Positions 1 through 8,228 of a stretch of DNA of 56,569 nucleotides are shown one piece after another (position 1 is the first letter of the stretch; every line of letters begins with the position of its first letter). A program made the translations under genes and the position numbers. Source of the DNA: Acidimicrobiia bacterium (GTDB taxonomy: Bacteria; Actinomycetota; Acidimicrobiia; Spongiisociales; ZC4RG35); contig JACCTH010000053.1 in the NCBI GenBank assembly GCA_013812505.1, positions 1 to 56,569 on the forward strand, written 5' to 3'. The notes below the pieces were generated by a model, which was given only the letters and a program-made list of their open reading frames with translations, ran no database searches and had not been told where the DNA came from.

Positions 1-359
1 AGAATCTTCAGGTTGAAGTTGCGCCGCAACGCATGGATCAGGTGGTTTCCCCCGATCGAGAGGCCATCACCGTCACCGGTGACCACCCAGACCGACAGGT
101 CCTGGCGGGTGGCGGCGATGCCCGAGGCGATGGCCGGCGCCCGCCCGTGGATCGAGTGGAGGCCATACGTGTTCATGTAATACGGAAAACGAGAGGAGCA
201 GCCAATGCCGGAGACGAAGACGATCCTTTCACGGGCGACCCCGAGGTTCGCCATGAATCCCTGTACCGCGGCGAGGATCGTGTAGTCGCCACAGCCCGGA
301 CACCAACGGACTTCTTGATCGGTTTGAAAGTCCGATCGGGAGTAGGTCGGGGCGGTCAT
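1..359 (-). CDS. korB: 2-oxoacid:ferredoxin oxidoreductase beta subunit (partial)
   Basis: This is the 5' part (119 codons) of the thiamine-diphosphate subunit of a 2-oxoacid:ferredoxin oxidoreductase, most like 2-oxoglutarate:ferredoxin oxidoreductase KorB; the rest lies beyond the left edge. The protein begins MTAPTYSRSDFQTDQEVRW, with a CPGCGDY motif (Cys20, Cys23) expected to help hold the iron-sulfur cluster, a CSSRFPYYMNTYGLHSIHGR segment near residue 54 and the diphosphate-binding GDGDG at 95-99. Its ATG overlaps the korA stop by four bases (ATGA), so the two subunits are translationally coupled. The enzyme oxidatively decarboxylates 2-oxoacids to acyl-CoA with ferredoxin as electron acceptor. 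Assignment to 2-oxoglutarate rather than pyruvate is from family resemblance only. Confidence 0.93.
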   Translation of the reverse strand, partial: MTAPTYSRSDFQTDQEVRWCPGCGDYTILAAVQGFMANLGVARERIVFVSGIGCSSRFPYYMNTYGLHSIHGRAPAIASGIAATRQDLSVWVVTGDGDGLSIGGNHLIHALRRNFNLKI

Positions 360-2254
360 GACGCCTCCATGATGTCGAGAATGGCGGTCTCAATCTCGCT
401 CACCTTGAACGGCTCACCCGCAATCTTGTTGAGCCCTTGGACGTCGACCAAGAACTCGGCCCGCAACAGCTGGCGCAGCTGGCCACTGTTGAGTTCAGGG
501 ACGAGCACAGTCCGGTAAGCGGCCAGCACCTCACCGAGGTTGGCCGGGAATGGGTTGAGGTATCGCAGGTGAGCAGTGGCAATCGCCTTGTCCTTGAGAC
601 GCAACCGATTGGCCGCGGCGCGAATCGCGCCAAAGGTCGACCCCCAGCCGAGGACCAAGATCTCGGCACCTTCCTCGTGGCGTACCTCGACCGGAGGAAT
701 GTCGTTGGCAATGTTGGCGATCTTCCAGGCGCGGGTGTCGGTCATCAGTTGGTGGTTGTCGGGGTCATACGAGACGTTGCCGGTGACTGCTTCCTTCTCG
801 AGACCACCGATTCGGTGTTCGAGCCCCGGCGTTCCCGGGATGGCCCAGGGTCGAGCAAACGTCTCGATATTGCGCTCGTAGGGGAGGAACTGCCTGTTCC
901 CGTTTGCCGGACCGTGGCCGTTCTGCTTGATACCGATGGCGAAAGGAATCGAGATGTCGGGGAGCTTGTCGACATCGGGGAGGAGCCACGGCTCCGATGA
1001 GTTGGCTACGTGGTTGTCGGACAAGAGGATCACCGGGGTCATGTATTTGAGGGCGATCCGGGCTGCCTCGATGGTGAGATCGAACGCCTCCGAGGGAGTA
1101 GGAATGGCGATGATGGGCAACGGCGCCTCGCCGTGACGTCCGAACATGGCGATGAAGAGGTCGGCTTGCTCGACCTTGGTGGGCATCCCGGTGGAAGGAC
1201 CGGCGCGTTGGACGTCGACCAGGATCATCGGCAGCTCGGTGTTGATCGCTAACGACACCGCCTCGCTCTTGAGCGCCAACCCCGGGCCGGAGGTGCCGGT
1301 GACGGCCAAGTTGCCCGAAAAGGCGGCGCCAATCACCGCGCCGACCGCGGCGATCTCGTCTTCGGCTTGGAACGTGCGCACTCCGAAGTTCTTGTGGGTC
1401 GAAAGCTCGTGGAGGATGTCTGAGGCGGGGGTGATCGGATAAGTGCCGTAGAACAGCGGCAGCTTGGCGCATTGGGCGGCGGCAATCAGTCCCCAGGCGA
1501 GAGCGGTGTTGCCGGTGACATTGGTATAGGTGCCCGGGCGCAAAGCCGCCGGCTTCACCTCGAATGTGGTCTTGGCGGCTTCGGTGGTCTCCCCGAAGTT
1601 CCAACCCGCACGGAGCGCCGAAATGTTGGCCGCGACGACGCTCGGCTTCTTGACGAACTTCGTCTCGACCCAATCGACCGTTGGTTGGAGAGGTCGATTG
1701 AAAAGCCAGCCCAGGAGCCCAAGCGCGAAGAAGTTCTTCGAGCGCAGGACGTCTCGGCCGGTGACCCCGCTGTCTTTCACCGCTTCTTTGGTGAGGCTGT
1801 CCATCGGCGCCTCGATCACCCGATACTTCTCGGCCAGGCCAGTCTCGAGCGGATTCTCCGTGTACCCGGCTTTGAGCAGATTGCGCTCGTCGAAGGCTTC
1901 GGTATTGACGATCAATGTCCCGCCCGCGCGCAAGTCACTCAGATTGGTTCGGAGGGCGGCCGGATTCATGGCGACGAGACAATCCGGAGCATCGCCCGCG
2001 GTGAGGATGTCGTAGTCCGCGATCTGCACTTGGAACGACGACACACCCGGCAAGGTGCCAGCCGGTGCCCGAATCTCGGCCGGGAACGAGGGCAGGGTTG
2101 AGAGGTCGTTGCCGAAATAGGCGGAAGCGTCGGTGAAGCGGCTTCCTGCTACCTGCATACCGTCGCCGGAGTCACCAGCGAAGCGGATAACTATCTTGTC
2201 TACGGTTCGGCGGTCGGTCGGGGCAGCGTCAAGGGGCGGGGCAATGGTTTCCAT
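356..2254 (-). CDS. korA: 2-oxoacid:acceptor oxidoreductase alpha subunit (gamma-alpha fusion)
   Basis: A 632-residue KorA-type subunit, the usual length for the fused form. The N-terminal gamma domain carries FAGDSGDGM (residues 25-33) and runs to about residue 200; the alpha domain follows with YPITPASDILHELS, the GTSGPGLALKSEA segment and a C-terminal transketolase-like domain. It forms the heterodimeric CoA-dependent ferredoxin oxidoreductase with the overlapping downstream KorB. The 97-base gap upstream separates it from an amidase gene on the same strand; I see no convincing promoter there, so the DUF3048-amidase-korAB genes may be co-transcribed. Substrate cannot be proven from sequence. 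Confidence 0.95.
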   Translation of the reverse strand: METIAPPLDAAPTDRRTVDKIVIRFAGDSGDGMQVAGSRFTDASAYFGNDLSTLPSFPAEIRAPAGTLPGVSSFQVQIADYDILTAGDAPDCLVAMNPAALRTNLSDLRAGGTLIVNTEAFDERNLLKAGYTENPLETGLAEKYRVIEAPMDSLTKEAVKDSGVTGRDVLRSKNFFALGLLGWLFNRPLQPTVDWVETKFVKKPSVVAANISALRAGWNFGETTEAAKTTFEVKPAALRPGTYTNVTGNTALAWGLIAAAQCAKLPLFYGTYPITPASDILHELSTHKNFGVRTFQAEDEIAAVGAVIGAAFSGNLAVTGTSGPGLALKSEAVSLAINTELPMILVDVQRAGPSTGMPTKVEQADLFIAMFGRHGEAPLPIIAIPTPSEAFDLTIEAARIALKYMTPVILLSDNHVANSSEPWLLPDVDKLPDISIPFAIGIKQNGHGPANGNRQFLPYERNIETFARPWAIPGTPGLEHRIGGLEKEAVTGNVSYDPDNHQLMTDTRAWKIANIANDIPPVEVRHEEGAEILVLGWGSTFGAIRAAANRLRLKDKAIATAHLRYLNPFPANLGEVLAAYRTVLVPELNSGQLRQLLRAEFLVDVQGLNKIAGEPFKVSEIETAILDIMEAS

Positions 2255-2351
2255 TTTGATTTCTTGTTGAGCATCATCTATTCGGTACCGGCGGGCAAAA
2301 GGTTCAGTAGTCCCTCTACTCCCGCGTGGTCAATGTTAGGTCGATCTGGGG

Positions 2352-3611
2352 TTAGAGCCGGACACCAACTGGGGGTGGGCGGAAGCCGGCAATGCCCTGT
2401 TGCTCGAGGCGGGCGGCGACTCCGAGCAGGGTCTCCTCCTGCCACCAGGGGGCGATGATCTGCAATGAGGGCGGGGGCAAACCGGGGTCCGTCGCCATCG
2501 TGAGCGGGATGACAATCGCGGGGTTGCCGGCGTGGTTGACAAGAGCTGAGAACCACGACAGGACCGGTCGATAGGGCTCCCCGCCGATATCGTCCTGGCC
2601 GATCAGCTTGCGCCGGGCCGCCACCGCGGGCGTGATCAGCAGATCGACCCGATTGAACGCTGCAGCAAAGGCTTCGACCAGTCGCGAGCGCCATCGTTGG
2701 GCCGCGGCATACTCCTCGCCACTCACCCGTTCGGCCACGTCGAGCCTTGTCCCCACCTCGGGCCCGTACGGTTTTCCTTCGCCCCGAAACTGTTGGTGGA
2801 CCCGAGCAGCTTCGTAGCCGACGAGCTCTGCGATTCGACCCGGCGGGGCGAGCAAATCGTCGTCAATCTCGACAATCTCAAAGCCGAGCCCCGCTAGGTC
2901 GTCACGCAGCCGGCCGAACCAGTAGCCGAGGGAGTCCTCGCCGGGGGCGCTGCTGACCCAAGCCGAAGGGATGCCGATGCGATCGGCTGAGGGCGGATCG
3001 GTCGAGCGAGTCCCGGCCATCGCCCGATAACACGCAGCCAGGGTGGCGACATCGCGGGCGATAGGGCCAACCGTGTCGAGGGAGGGGGCAAGCGGGAAGA
3101 CTCCGTCGGTTGGGACTCGCCCCCACGTCACCTTGAGCCCATATGTGCCGGTGAGAGCGGCTGGAACCCTGACCGAACCGCCGGTGTCGGTTCCGATCGC
3201 AGCCGGCACCAACCCGGCAGCCACGGCCACCGCCGACCCACCGGAGGAGCCTCCTGGTGAGGTAGCCAAGTCCCAGGGGTTCCGGATCGGTCCGAACCAG
3301 GGGTTCTCCGAGGAAAAGCCGTAGGCCCATTCATGGAGGCCGCTCCGCCCGACGACCGTTGCTCCTGCCGTCCGCAATCGACGGACGACTTCGGCATCGG
3401 TGCCGGGCTCGGGACGATAGAAACCCGAGCCGCAGGTGTTGGGAAGCCCTTCTTGCTCGATTAGGTCCTTGACGACGATCGGCAAACCGGCGAGGGGGCC
3501 ATCGACCGAACGCTGCAGCCGGCGGTCGATGAGCGTGCAGGCGTTGAGCTGATCTTGGAAGGCGTCGAGCCTGGCGATCGCCTCGGGCCGCGACCACCAC
3601 CTGTCATTCAA
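2352..3611 (-). CDS. amidase (amidase signature family)
   Basis: A 419-residue serine amidase of the GatA/AS family. The family lysine is in LPIVVKDL near residue 48 and the glycine-serine core is SPGGSSGGSAVAVAAG, containing the cis-Ser, followed by GTDTGGSVRVPA with the nucleophile serine. The C-terminal half carries typical WFSALVNHAGNPAIVIPL. The start used is TTG, eight bases inside the end of the DUF3048 gene, giving a N-terminus somewhat shorter than most AS enzymes. A stand-alone amidase is favoured over GatA because no gatB or gatC is nearby; the substrate is unknown. Confidence 0.88.
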   Translation of the reverse strand: MNDRWWSRPEAIARLDAFQDQLNACTLIDRRLQRSVDGPLAGLPIVVKDLIEQEGLPNTCGSGFYRPEPGTDAEVVRRLRTAGATVVGRSGLHEWAYGFSSENPWFGPIRNPWDLATSPGGSSGGSAVAVAAGLVPAAIGTDTGGSVRVPAALTGTYGLKVTWGRVPTDGVFPLAPSLDTVGPIARDVATLAACYRAMAGTRSTDPPSADRIGIPSAWVSSAPGEDSLGYWFGRLRDDLAGLGFEIVEIDDDLLAPPGRIAELVGYEAARVHQQFRGEGKPYGPEVGTRLDVAERVSGEEYAAAQRWRSRLVEAFAAAFNRVDLLITPAVAARRKLIGQDDIGGEPYRPVLSWFSALVNHAGNPAIVIPLTMATDPGLPPPSLQIIAPWWQEETLLGVAARLEQQGIAGFRPPPVGVRL

Positions 3612-4674
3612 ACGTGATCCCGTTCTGGGTTGGGACTATCGACACCCAGAGGTATCCGGGTGGGACCGGCATCGGCTCACCGCCGCCGTCAGAGAGGACG
3701 ATGAGATCGTCGGCTGATTCACGCGACCAAGTGCCGCTGCTCATCTTCCCGCCCGCGAAGACATATGCCTCCCCGGACCCGGTTGTGTCCATGGCCGGCA
3801 CCGAGGTTTGGCCCGCCGGGGCCTGCTCCGTATAGCGATCGGCGATGATCACCACCAACGTGTCGGCCATCAACGGTTGCGATTCGCCTTCCTGATCGCG
3901 GTAGTTCGCCGGACTGCCGGCGAAGATTCGTTGGTACCTCTTGACGACGGGGTCCCAGGTCCAGGTCACGACGAACCCGTTGCCAAAGTTCATCACGACC
4001 TGTGAGGCCCGATCGGTGCCAACCGGCATCTCAGCGAAGTGAAACCAGGGCGGCGGCGGGGTGTCGGAATACTCGCGTTCGTCGGCGAGGTCGCGCAACA
4101 GCAGCGTGTTGGTATAGAGGTCGTGGGGGGCGCTCCGACCAGAGATGCGAAACATCGCCGGGCGCACCTCGCCAATGATTCCCTCCACCTGGCCGTTGAG
4201 GGTGCCTATGACCCAGTTCTGCCCGCCCGAAATCGCCATGGTTGCGTCGAGGGGGTTGAGCAGCCTTCCGTCGCTGGGCCGCCCCGACCGCACCGGCCCG
4301 AGGTACTCGGCATCAGCAGAATGGAAAAGGGCGATGAAACGAGTGATGCCTTCGACTGGCACCTCGATGATCGCGTTGGCGCGCTCGATCCCCGATTGTG
4401 GCCGGGCGTTGGCGTGGTTGTCGATCTTGACCGCGATCACCCGCCGGTCGAGCAGCGCCTCGTCTTCGACCGGGAGGCCGTTGATCGGGGAGGGCGGCCG
4501 GGGCTTAGTCGTCGTGGTGGTCGGGGGCCTTGTGGTTGTGGGCCTGGCGGTGGTGGTGGGAGCAAGGGTGGTTGTTGTGGTTGGGACCGACGTGGTCGTC
4601 TCCTCGACCCCGCTCGAACAGGCGCCGATGATCAGCAAAGCGGACACGACGAATAGCGCCCAATGTCGTCGCAT
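3604..4674 (-). CDS. DUF3048 family lipoprotein
   Basis: A predicted secreted lipoprotein of about 356 residues. I choose the ATG at 4674 because it begins MRRHWALFVVSALLIIGAC, a clean lipoprotein signal with lipobox IIGAC; a start 13 codons upstream is also open. The mature protein starts with a Thr/Pro-rich linker, then a DUF3048 (YerB-like) domain with PINGLPVEDE, VIAVKIDNHANARPQSGI and GPVRSGRPSD, and ends in the family's C-terminal half. Function of DUF3048 proteins is not established; they are cell-surface lipoproteins. Its 3' end overlaps the amidase start by eight bases. Confidence 0.9.
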   Translation of the reverse strand: MRRHWALFVVSALLIIGACSSGVEETTTSVPTTTTTLAPTTTARPTTTRPPTTTTTKPRPPSPINGLPVEDEALLDRRVIAVKIDNHANARPQSGIERANAIIEVPVEGITRFIALFHSADAEYLGPVRSGRPSDGRLLNPLDATMAISGGQNWVIGTLNGQVEGIIGEVRPAMFRISGRSAPHDLYTNTLLLRDLADEREYSDTPPPPWFHFAEMPVGTDRASQVVMNFGNGFVVTWTWDPVVKRYQRIFAGSPANYRDQEGESQPLMADTLVVIIADRYTEQAPAGQTSVPAMDTTGSGEAYVFAGGKMSSGTWSRESADDLIVLSDGGGEPMPVPPGYLWVSIVPTQNGITFE

Positions 4675-4723
4675 GGCCGACGATCCTATGAGGGGGCCGA
4701 TCTCAACCGGCAATCAGGCGGGC

Positions 4724-7243
4724 TTACCCTCCGCGGGGCGGCCTAATCGTTACCGTTGAGGTGGCAACGACGGTCGCCCCCCAGTTGTCGGTCACCTGAA
4801 TCTTGACGACGTAGGTTCCCGCTGTCGGGTAGGTGATGCTGCGGGTGGTCCCGCTGCCGTCATCGAACTGCCCGTCGTTGTCGGTGTCCCAGGCGATCGT
4901 ATAGGTGCCGTCGGCGTCAGTGGCGGTCGCCGTGTAATTGATTGTCGCGCCGGGCTCGCCCGACCTTGGCGAAGCCGTCAGCTTGGCGGTCGGAACCGCG
5001 TTGAAGGTCGCGGTATAAGTCACGTTGCTGGGCACCGTCACGATCCGCGTGGCGTTGGTGTTGCCGTCTTGCCAGGTGCGGAACACGTAGGTCGTGCGAC
5101 GCAAGGTTTGGGGGGTGACTGCGCTGATTGTCTGCTGCGAGTTGACGATCACGGTCAGCGACGTGGCGACTGCGCTGCCGATGACGACTTGCAGACCGGC
5201 GGGGACCGTCGCCACTGAGAGCACCGCCGAACGGGCGTAGATCTCGACAGATTCGGTGTCCGACAGACCGGCTGGGTCGGTGACGGTGAGATCGAACCGC
5301 AGTCTCGACGGATAGTCGTGATCCGGGGTCACATACGTCGCCGTCGGCCCCGAGAAAGTGGTCTCGACGTGCAGGTGACAGTCGTCAGGTGTGGTCTGGG
5401 AGCAATGGACAATCGTCACCGTCCAGGTGTAGGTGAGGTTGGTGCTCTCGTCGGTCGCGGTGGCTTCGAGATTGATGGTCTGGCCCACCGCCCACGTCAG
5501 AGTCGAAGCCGGGGAGATGATCGTGGCAACGGGCGGTGCGTTCCCGCCTGCGGTCGCCTGGATGATGATCGGGTCGGTGGTGGCGATGCCGCCACGGCCA
5601 TCGGAAAGCTGGAGCCTCGTGCTGTACGAACCGGCGGTGGTGTAGGTGTAGGTCGGGTTGGCGACGAAGGCATCATCGTAGGCGCCGTCGCCGTCGAGAT
5701 CCCACGCATAGGTGAGAGGATCGCCGTCGGGATCGGACGAACCGGCGCTGCTGAAGGTAACGGTCAATGGGACCGGGCCGATTTGCGGCGAGGCGGACGC
5801 GACCGCGATGGGGGGATTGTTAGTCGCCCCGATATAGGTGAACCGTCGCACGCGCCCCCCGAGGTGGTCGATCGAGAAGATGTCGCCGCCCGGCCCGGCA
5901 TACAGGCCAACCGAGGGCTCTTCGTTGATGAACCGGAGGATGTTGGCGGGATTGGGATCGCCCCCGGTGCCGGGGAACATGACCCACACGCAGGCGCGGG
6001 AGTAGTCGGCGAAGAAGAGCGCACCGTCGTAGGTGGCTGGATAGTTGCCGCCGGGATAGAAGGCGAGACCGGTGATGGCGCTGATACTCCCCGGCGCCTC
6101 CGGGCAGGCTTGGAGCGAGACGCCGTGCCGGTAAGTGAAGAGCGGTGCGGTCACGGTTCCCGGGCTCCCGTAGATCGTCTCGCAGATTGGGAGATTGGCT
6201 GCGTCGTACCCGCTTTGCGGGGCGCTTCCCTCGTAGCAAGGCCAACCAAAGTTGCGAAAAGCCCCGCTGGGAATCTTATTGATCTCTTCCCAGGTGTTCC
6301 AGCCGACGTCACCGACGAAGACGTCGCCGTCGGGTGCCACTGCCATCCGGAACGGGTTGCGAAGTCCGTTGGCGAGGATGGCGTCGTCGCTCGAATCCCC
6401 TCCGGCCAGGGGGTTGCCGGCCCAGGCGGCGCCGGTGTCGGGATTGATGCGAAGGACGGTGCCGTGAAAGCTCAATGGATCACCACTCGTGCGGCTGTCC
6501 TGGCTACGAAGCGCACCGCCCTCATTGACCGGGTCGCCACAGGGGTTCTGCGGGGTGGGGGTCCCGCTCAAAGTGCCACCCAATTGTCCGTAGTCGACCA
6601 CAGTGAAAGAAGCTCCGTCCCCACCGCTGACATAGAGCGCGCCTTCGGGGCCGAATTCGACGGTGCCAATGGAGTGACTGGGGAATTGCTGGCACCACAT
6701 GCCGGTGATCAGGGCTACCGGGCTTCCCGAAGTGTTATCGGGGTTCACCTGCACTTTGACCAACTTCCCATTTGCCATGCAGCCGTCGGTGTTGGCGCCG
6801 GGAGGGGTCGGGCAGGCGTCGTTGTAGGGATGGGTGTCGAGCGTGTAAAGCAGATAGATGTAGGGAGTGGTGGGGAAATTGGGATGGAGGGCCATGCCCA
6901 GCAAACCGCGATCCCAATACGCGTAAACCTCCGTGCTGAGATCGACCGCCGTGGTCGGAGTGGGATCGGTCAGGCTGTCGAACACCTTCACGGTGCCGCC
7001 TTTTTCGGCGACGAAGACGCGCCCATCAGGACTGAATCGAACCACGGTTGGCAAGTTCAGGCCCGAGAACACCGTCTCGACCTGAAAGTTCGGTTCCATG
7101 ATCTGCGCCGCAGCCACGGCCGCGCTTGCGACCGAGTCGCCCTGGTCGAACGTCAACGGCTCTGGGTTCTCGCTACCCGCGCTCGCCGGCAAGGCAGAGA
7201 AGACCAGCGCGCACACCAAGAGGAAGATCCGCCCTTTATACAT
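4724..7243 (-). CDS. secreted PQQ-type sugar dehydrogenase with PKD domains
   Basis: An 839-residue secreted protein. Residues 1-22 are a Sec signal peptide (MYKGRIFLLVCALVFSALPA). Residues about 50-470 form a six-bladed propeller of the glucose/sorbosone dehydrogenase family, with LPTVVRFSPDGRVFVAEKGG, LLGMALHPNF, NGLRNPFRMAVAPDGDVF and VGWNTWEEIN. The rest is a string of Ig-like modules: a PKD domain near 480-565 (SSDPDGDPLTYAWDLDGDG), an Ig-like domain near 570-670, a further beta domain, and a last PKD near 755-835 (DTDNDGQFDDGSG). The DxDxDG loops could bind calcium. It likely oxidises sugars at the cell surface using PQQ, inferred from family. It ends just upstream of the DUF3048 gene on the same strand. 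Confidence 0.9.
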   Translation of the reverse strand: MYKGRIFLLVCALVFSALPASAGSENPEPLTFDQGDSVASAAVAAAQIMEPNFQVETVFSGLNLPTVVRFSPDGRVFVAEKGGTVKVFDSLTDPTPTTAVDLSTEVYAYWDRGLLGMALHPNFPTTPYIYLLYTLDTHPYNDACPTPPGANTDGCMANGKLVKVQVNPDNTSGSPVALITGMWCQQFPSHSIGTVEFGPEGALYVSGGDGASFTVVDYGQLGGTLSGTPTPQNPCGDPVNEGGALRSQDSRTSGDPLSFHGTVLRINPDTGAAWAGNPLAGGDSSDDAILANGLRNPFRMAVAPDGDVFVGDVGWNTWEEINKIPSGAFRNFGWPCYEGSAPQSGYDAANLPICETIYGSPGTVTAPLFTYRHGVSLQACPEAPGSISAITGLAFYPGGNYPATYDGALFFADYSRACVWVMFPGTGGDPNPANILRFINEEPSVGLYAGPGGDIFSIDHLGGRVRRFTYIGATNNPPIAVASASPQIGPVPLTVTFSSAGSSDPDGDPLTYAWDLDGDGAYDDAFVANPTYTYTTAGSYSTRLQLSDGRGGIATTDPIIIQATAGGNAPPVATIISPASTLTWAVGQTINLEATATDESTNLTYTWTVTIVHCSQTTPDDCHLHVETTFSGPTATYVTPDHDYPSRLRFDLTVTDPAGLSDTESVEIYARSAVLSVATVPAGLQVVIGSAVATSLTVIVNSQQTISAVTPQTLRRTTYVFRTWQDGNTNATRIVTVPSNVTYTATFNAVPTAKLTASPRSGEPGATINYTATATDADGTYTIAWDTDNDGQFDDGSGTTRSITYPTAGTYVVKIQVTDNWGATVVATSTVTIRPPRGG

Positions 7244-7298
7244 ATTCGCTCCAGCCTCGCTTCGGGCCGCCCCGGCCCGTAATCGGAAGGTTAACGCT

Positions 7299-7727
7299 CT
7301 ACCCTCTGCGTAAGGTTTCCATGCGATGCCATATGGGTCGAAAGACCCTATTGACCGGCACCGGTCCGAACATCCGGCTGTCGTCGACCGTCGCAGTTCG
7401 GTTGTCCGAGAGGACGAAAAGTTGATCTTTCCCTATCTGCCACTTGCCTTCGGGAAACGTGGAGCCCCTGCCCCAGCAGTCGACTTCGGATACCCCGTCG
7501 ATCAGAACGATGCCGAAATCGATAGTGATTGCTTCGCCCGGCAGACCGATCACTCGCTTCACCAGCCAGAAGTCATCCTGGTGCGGATGGGGGATTACGA
7601 GGACCTCGCCGCGGGTAAACGCTCGTCGTGACTGACGGGCGAAGAGGCGATCGCCGTCTACGAGCGCCGGCTCCATCGACCGATCGGCCACGACAAATCG
7701 CTGCCACACGGGAGCGATTATGGTCAA
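7299..7727 (-). CDS. sodX: nickel SOD maturation peptidase (S26 signal-peptidase type)
   Basis: A 142-residue S26-family serine peptidase without a membrane anchor. Ser17 (RSMEPAL) is the nucleophile and Lys57 (LVKRVIGLPGE) the general base; SDNRTATVDDSRMFG is the third conserved box. Lack of a transmembrane helix and head-to-head placement, 35 bases from the nickel superoxide dismutase gene, identify it as the SodX processing peptidase that removes the short leader of SodN to free the metal-binding N-terminal histidine. The start is TTG at 7727. A general type I leader peptidase is less likely because it would carry an anchor. Confidence 0.9.
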   Translation of the reverse strand: MTIIAPVWQRFVVADRSMEPALVDGDRLFARQSRRAFTRGEVLVIPHPHQDDFWLVKRVIGLPGEAITIDFGIVLIDGVSEVDCWGRGSTFPEGKWQIGKDQLFVLSDNRTATVDDSRMFGPVPVNRVFRPIWHRMETLRRG

Positions 7728-7762
7728 TGTTGGTTTCGGAATTCGAGTCGAGGAGGATCTCG

Positions 7763-8179
7763 ATGGGTTTGTTTAGTCCCGTCAAGGTGGCATTCGCCCA
7801 CTGCGACCTGATGTGCGGTGTCTACGACCCCGCGCAGGCCATGATCGAAGCAATGTCGGTGATGAAGGCTTGCGAAAAGCTCGCCGCATCCGACGACGAC
7901 GTCTTCAAGCAGCGTGCGGTGATCATCAAGGAAGAGCGGGCCGAATTGGTCAAGCATCACCTCAGCGTGCTGTGGAGCGACTTTTTCAAGCCCCACCATG
8001 CCGAGGCTTTCCCCGAGCTGCATGACAAGTTTTGGAAGGCATTGAAAGCCGCTGGGGACGCCAAGAAGTCGAACGACGCCATGGTGGCGCAAAAGCTGAT
8101 CGACGCCATCGAAGAGATTTCCGACATCTTCTGGCAGACCGAGGAATCGAAAACCAGCGGGGTCTATCCACCCTCGTAG
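7763..8179 (+). CDS. sodN: nickel-containing superoxide dismutase
   Basis: A 138-residue Ni-SOD precursor, preceded by a good ribosome-binding site (AGGAGG at 7751-7756). Residues 1-12 (MGLFSPVKVAFA) are the leader removed before His13; the nickel hook then reads HCDLMCGVYDPAQA. His1, Cys2 and Cys6 of the mature form, the nickel ligands, are present, as is the following Tyr9. The position between the ligands that is a cis-proline in the well studied enzymes (HCDLPCG) is methionine here. The remainder is the expected four-helix bundle. The enzyme dismutates superoxide in the cytoplasm as a hexamer. It is divergent from sodX. Confidence 0.95.
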   Translation: MGLFSPVKVAFAHCDLMCGVYDPAQAMIEAMSVMKACEKLAASDDDVFKQRAVIIKEERAELVKHHLSVLWSDFFKPHHAEAFPELHDKFWKALKAAGDAKKSNDAMVAQKLIDAIEEISDIFWQTEESKTSGVYPPS

Positions 8180-8187
8180 GACGAAGC

Positions 8188-8228
8188 GACCAAAGACCAA
8201 AGACAAGGGACCAGAAACCCCGCTGGTC
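8188..8228. terminator. convergent terminator hairpin preceded by GACCAAA repeats
   Basis: Between the convergent sodN and aminotransferase genes the sequence GACCAAA is repeated (8188-8201), followed by a variant, and then a stem GACCAG (8209-8214) / CTGGTC (8223-8228) with an eight-base loop. A second weaker pairing, AGAC with GTCT/TCTTT, extends it. There is a T-run on the plus side (8233-8238). A bidirectional terminator is the simplest reading. Confidence 0.55.

Noticed and set aside
5318..7282. 654-codon plus-strand open frame
   Set aside because: Fully antisense to the PKD sugar dehydrogenase gene; Arg/Gly/Val-rich with no family features, a GC-rich shadow.
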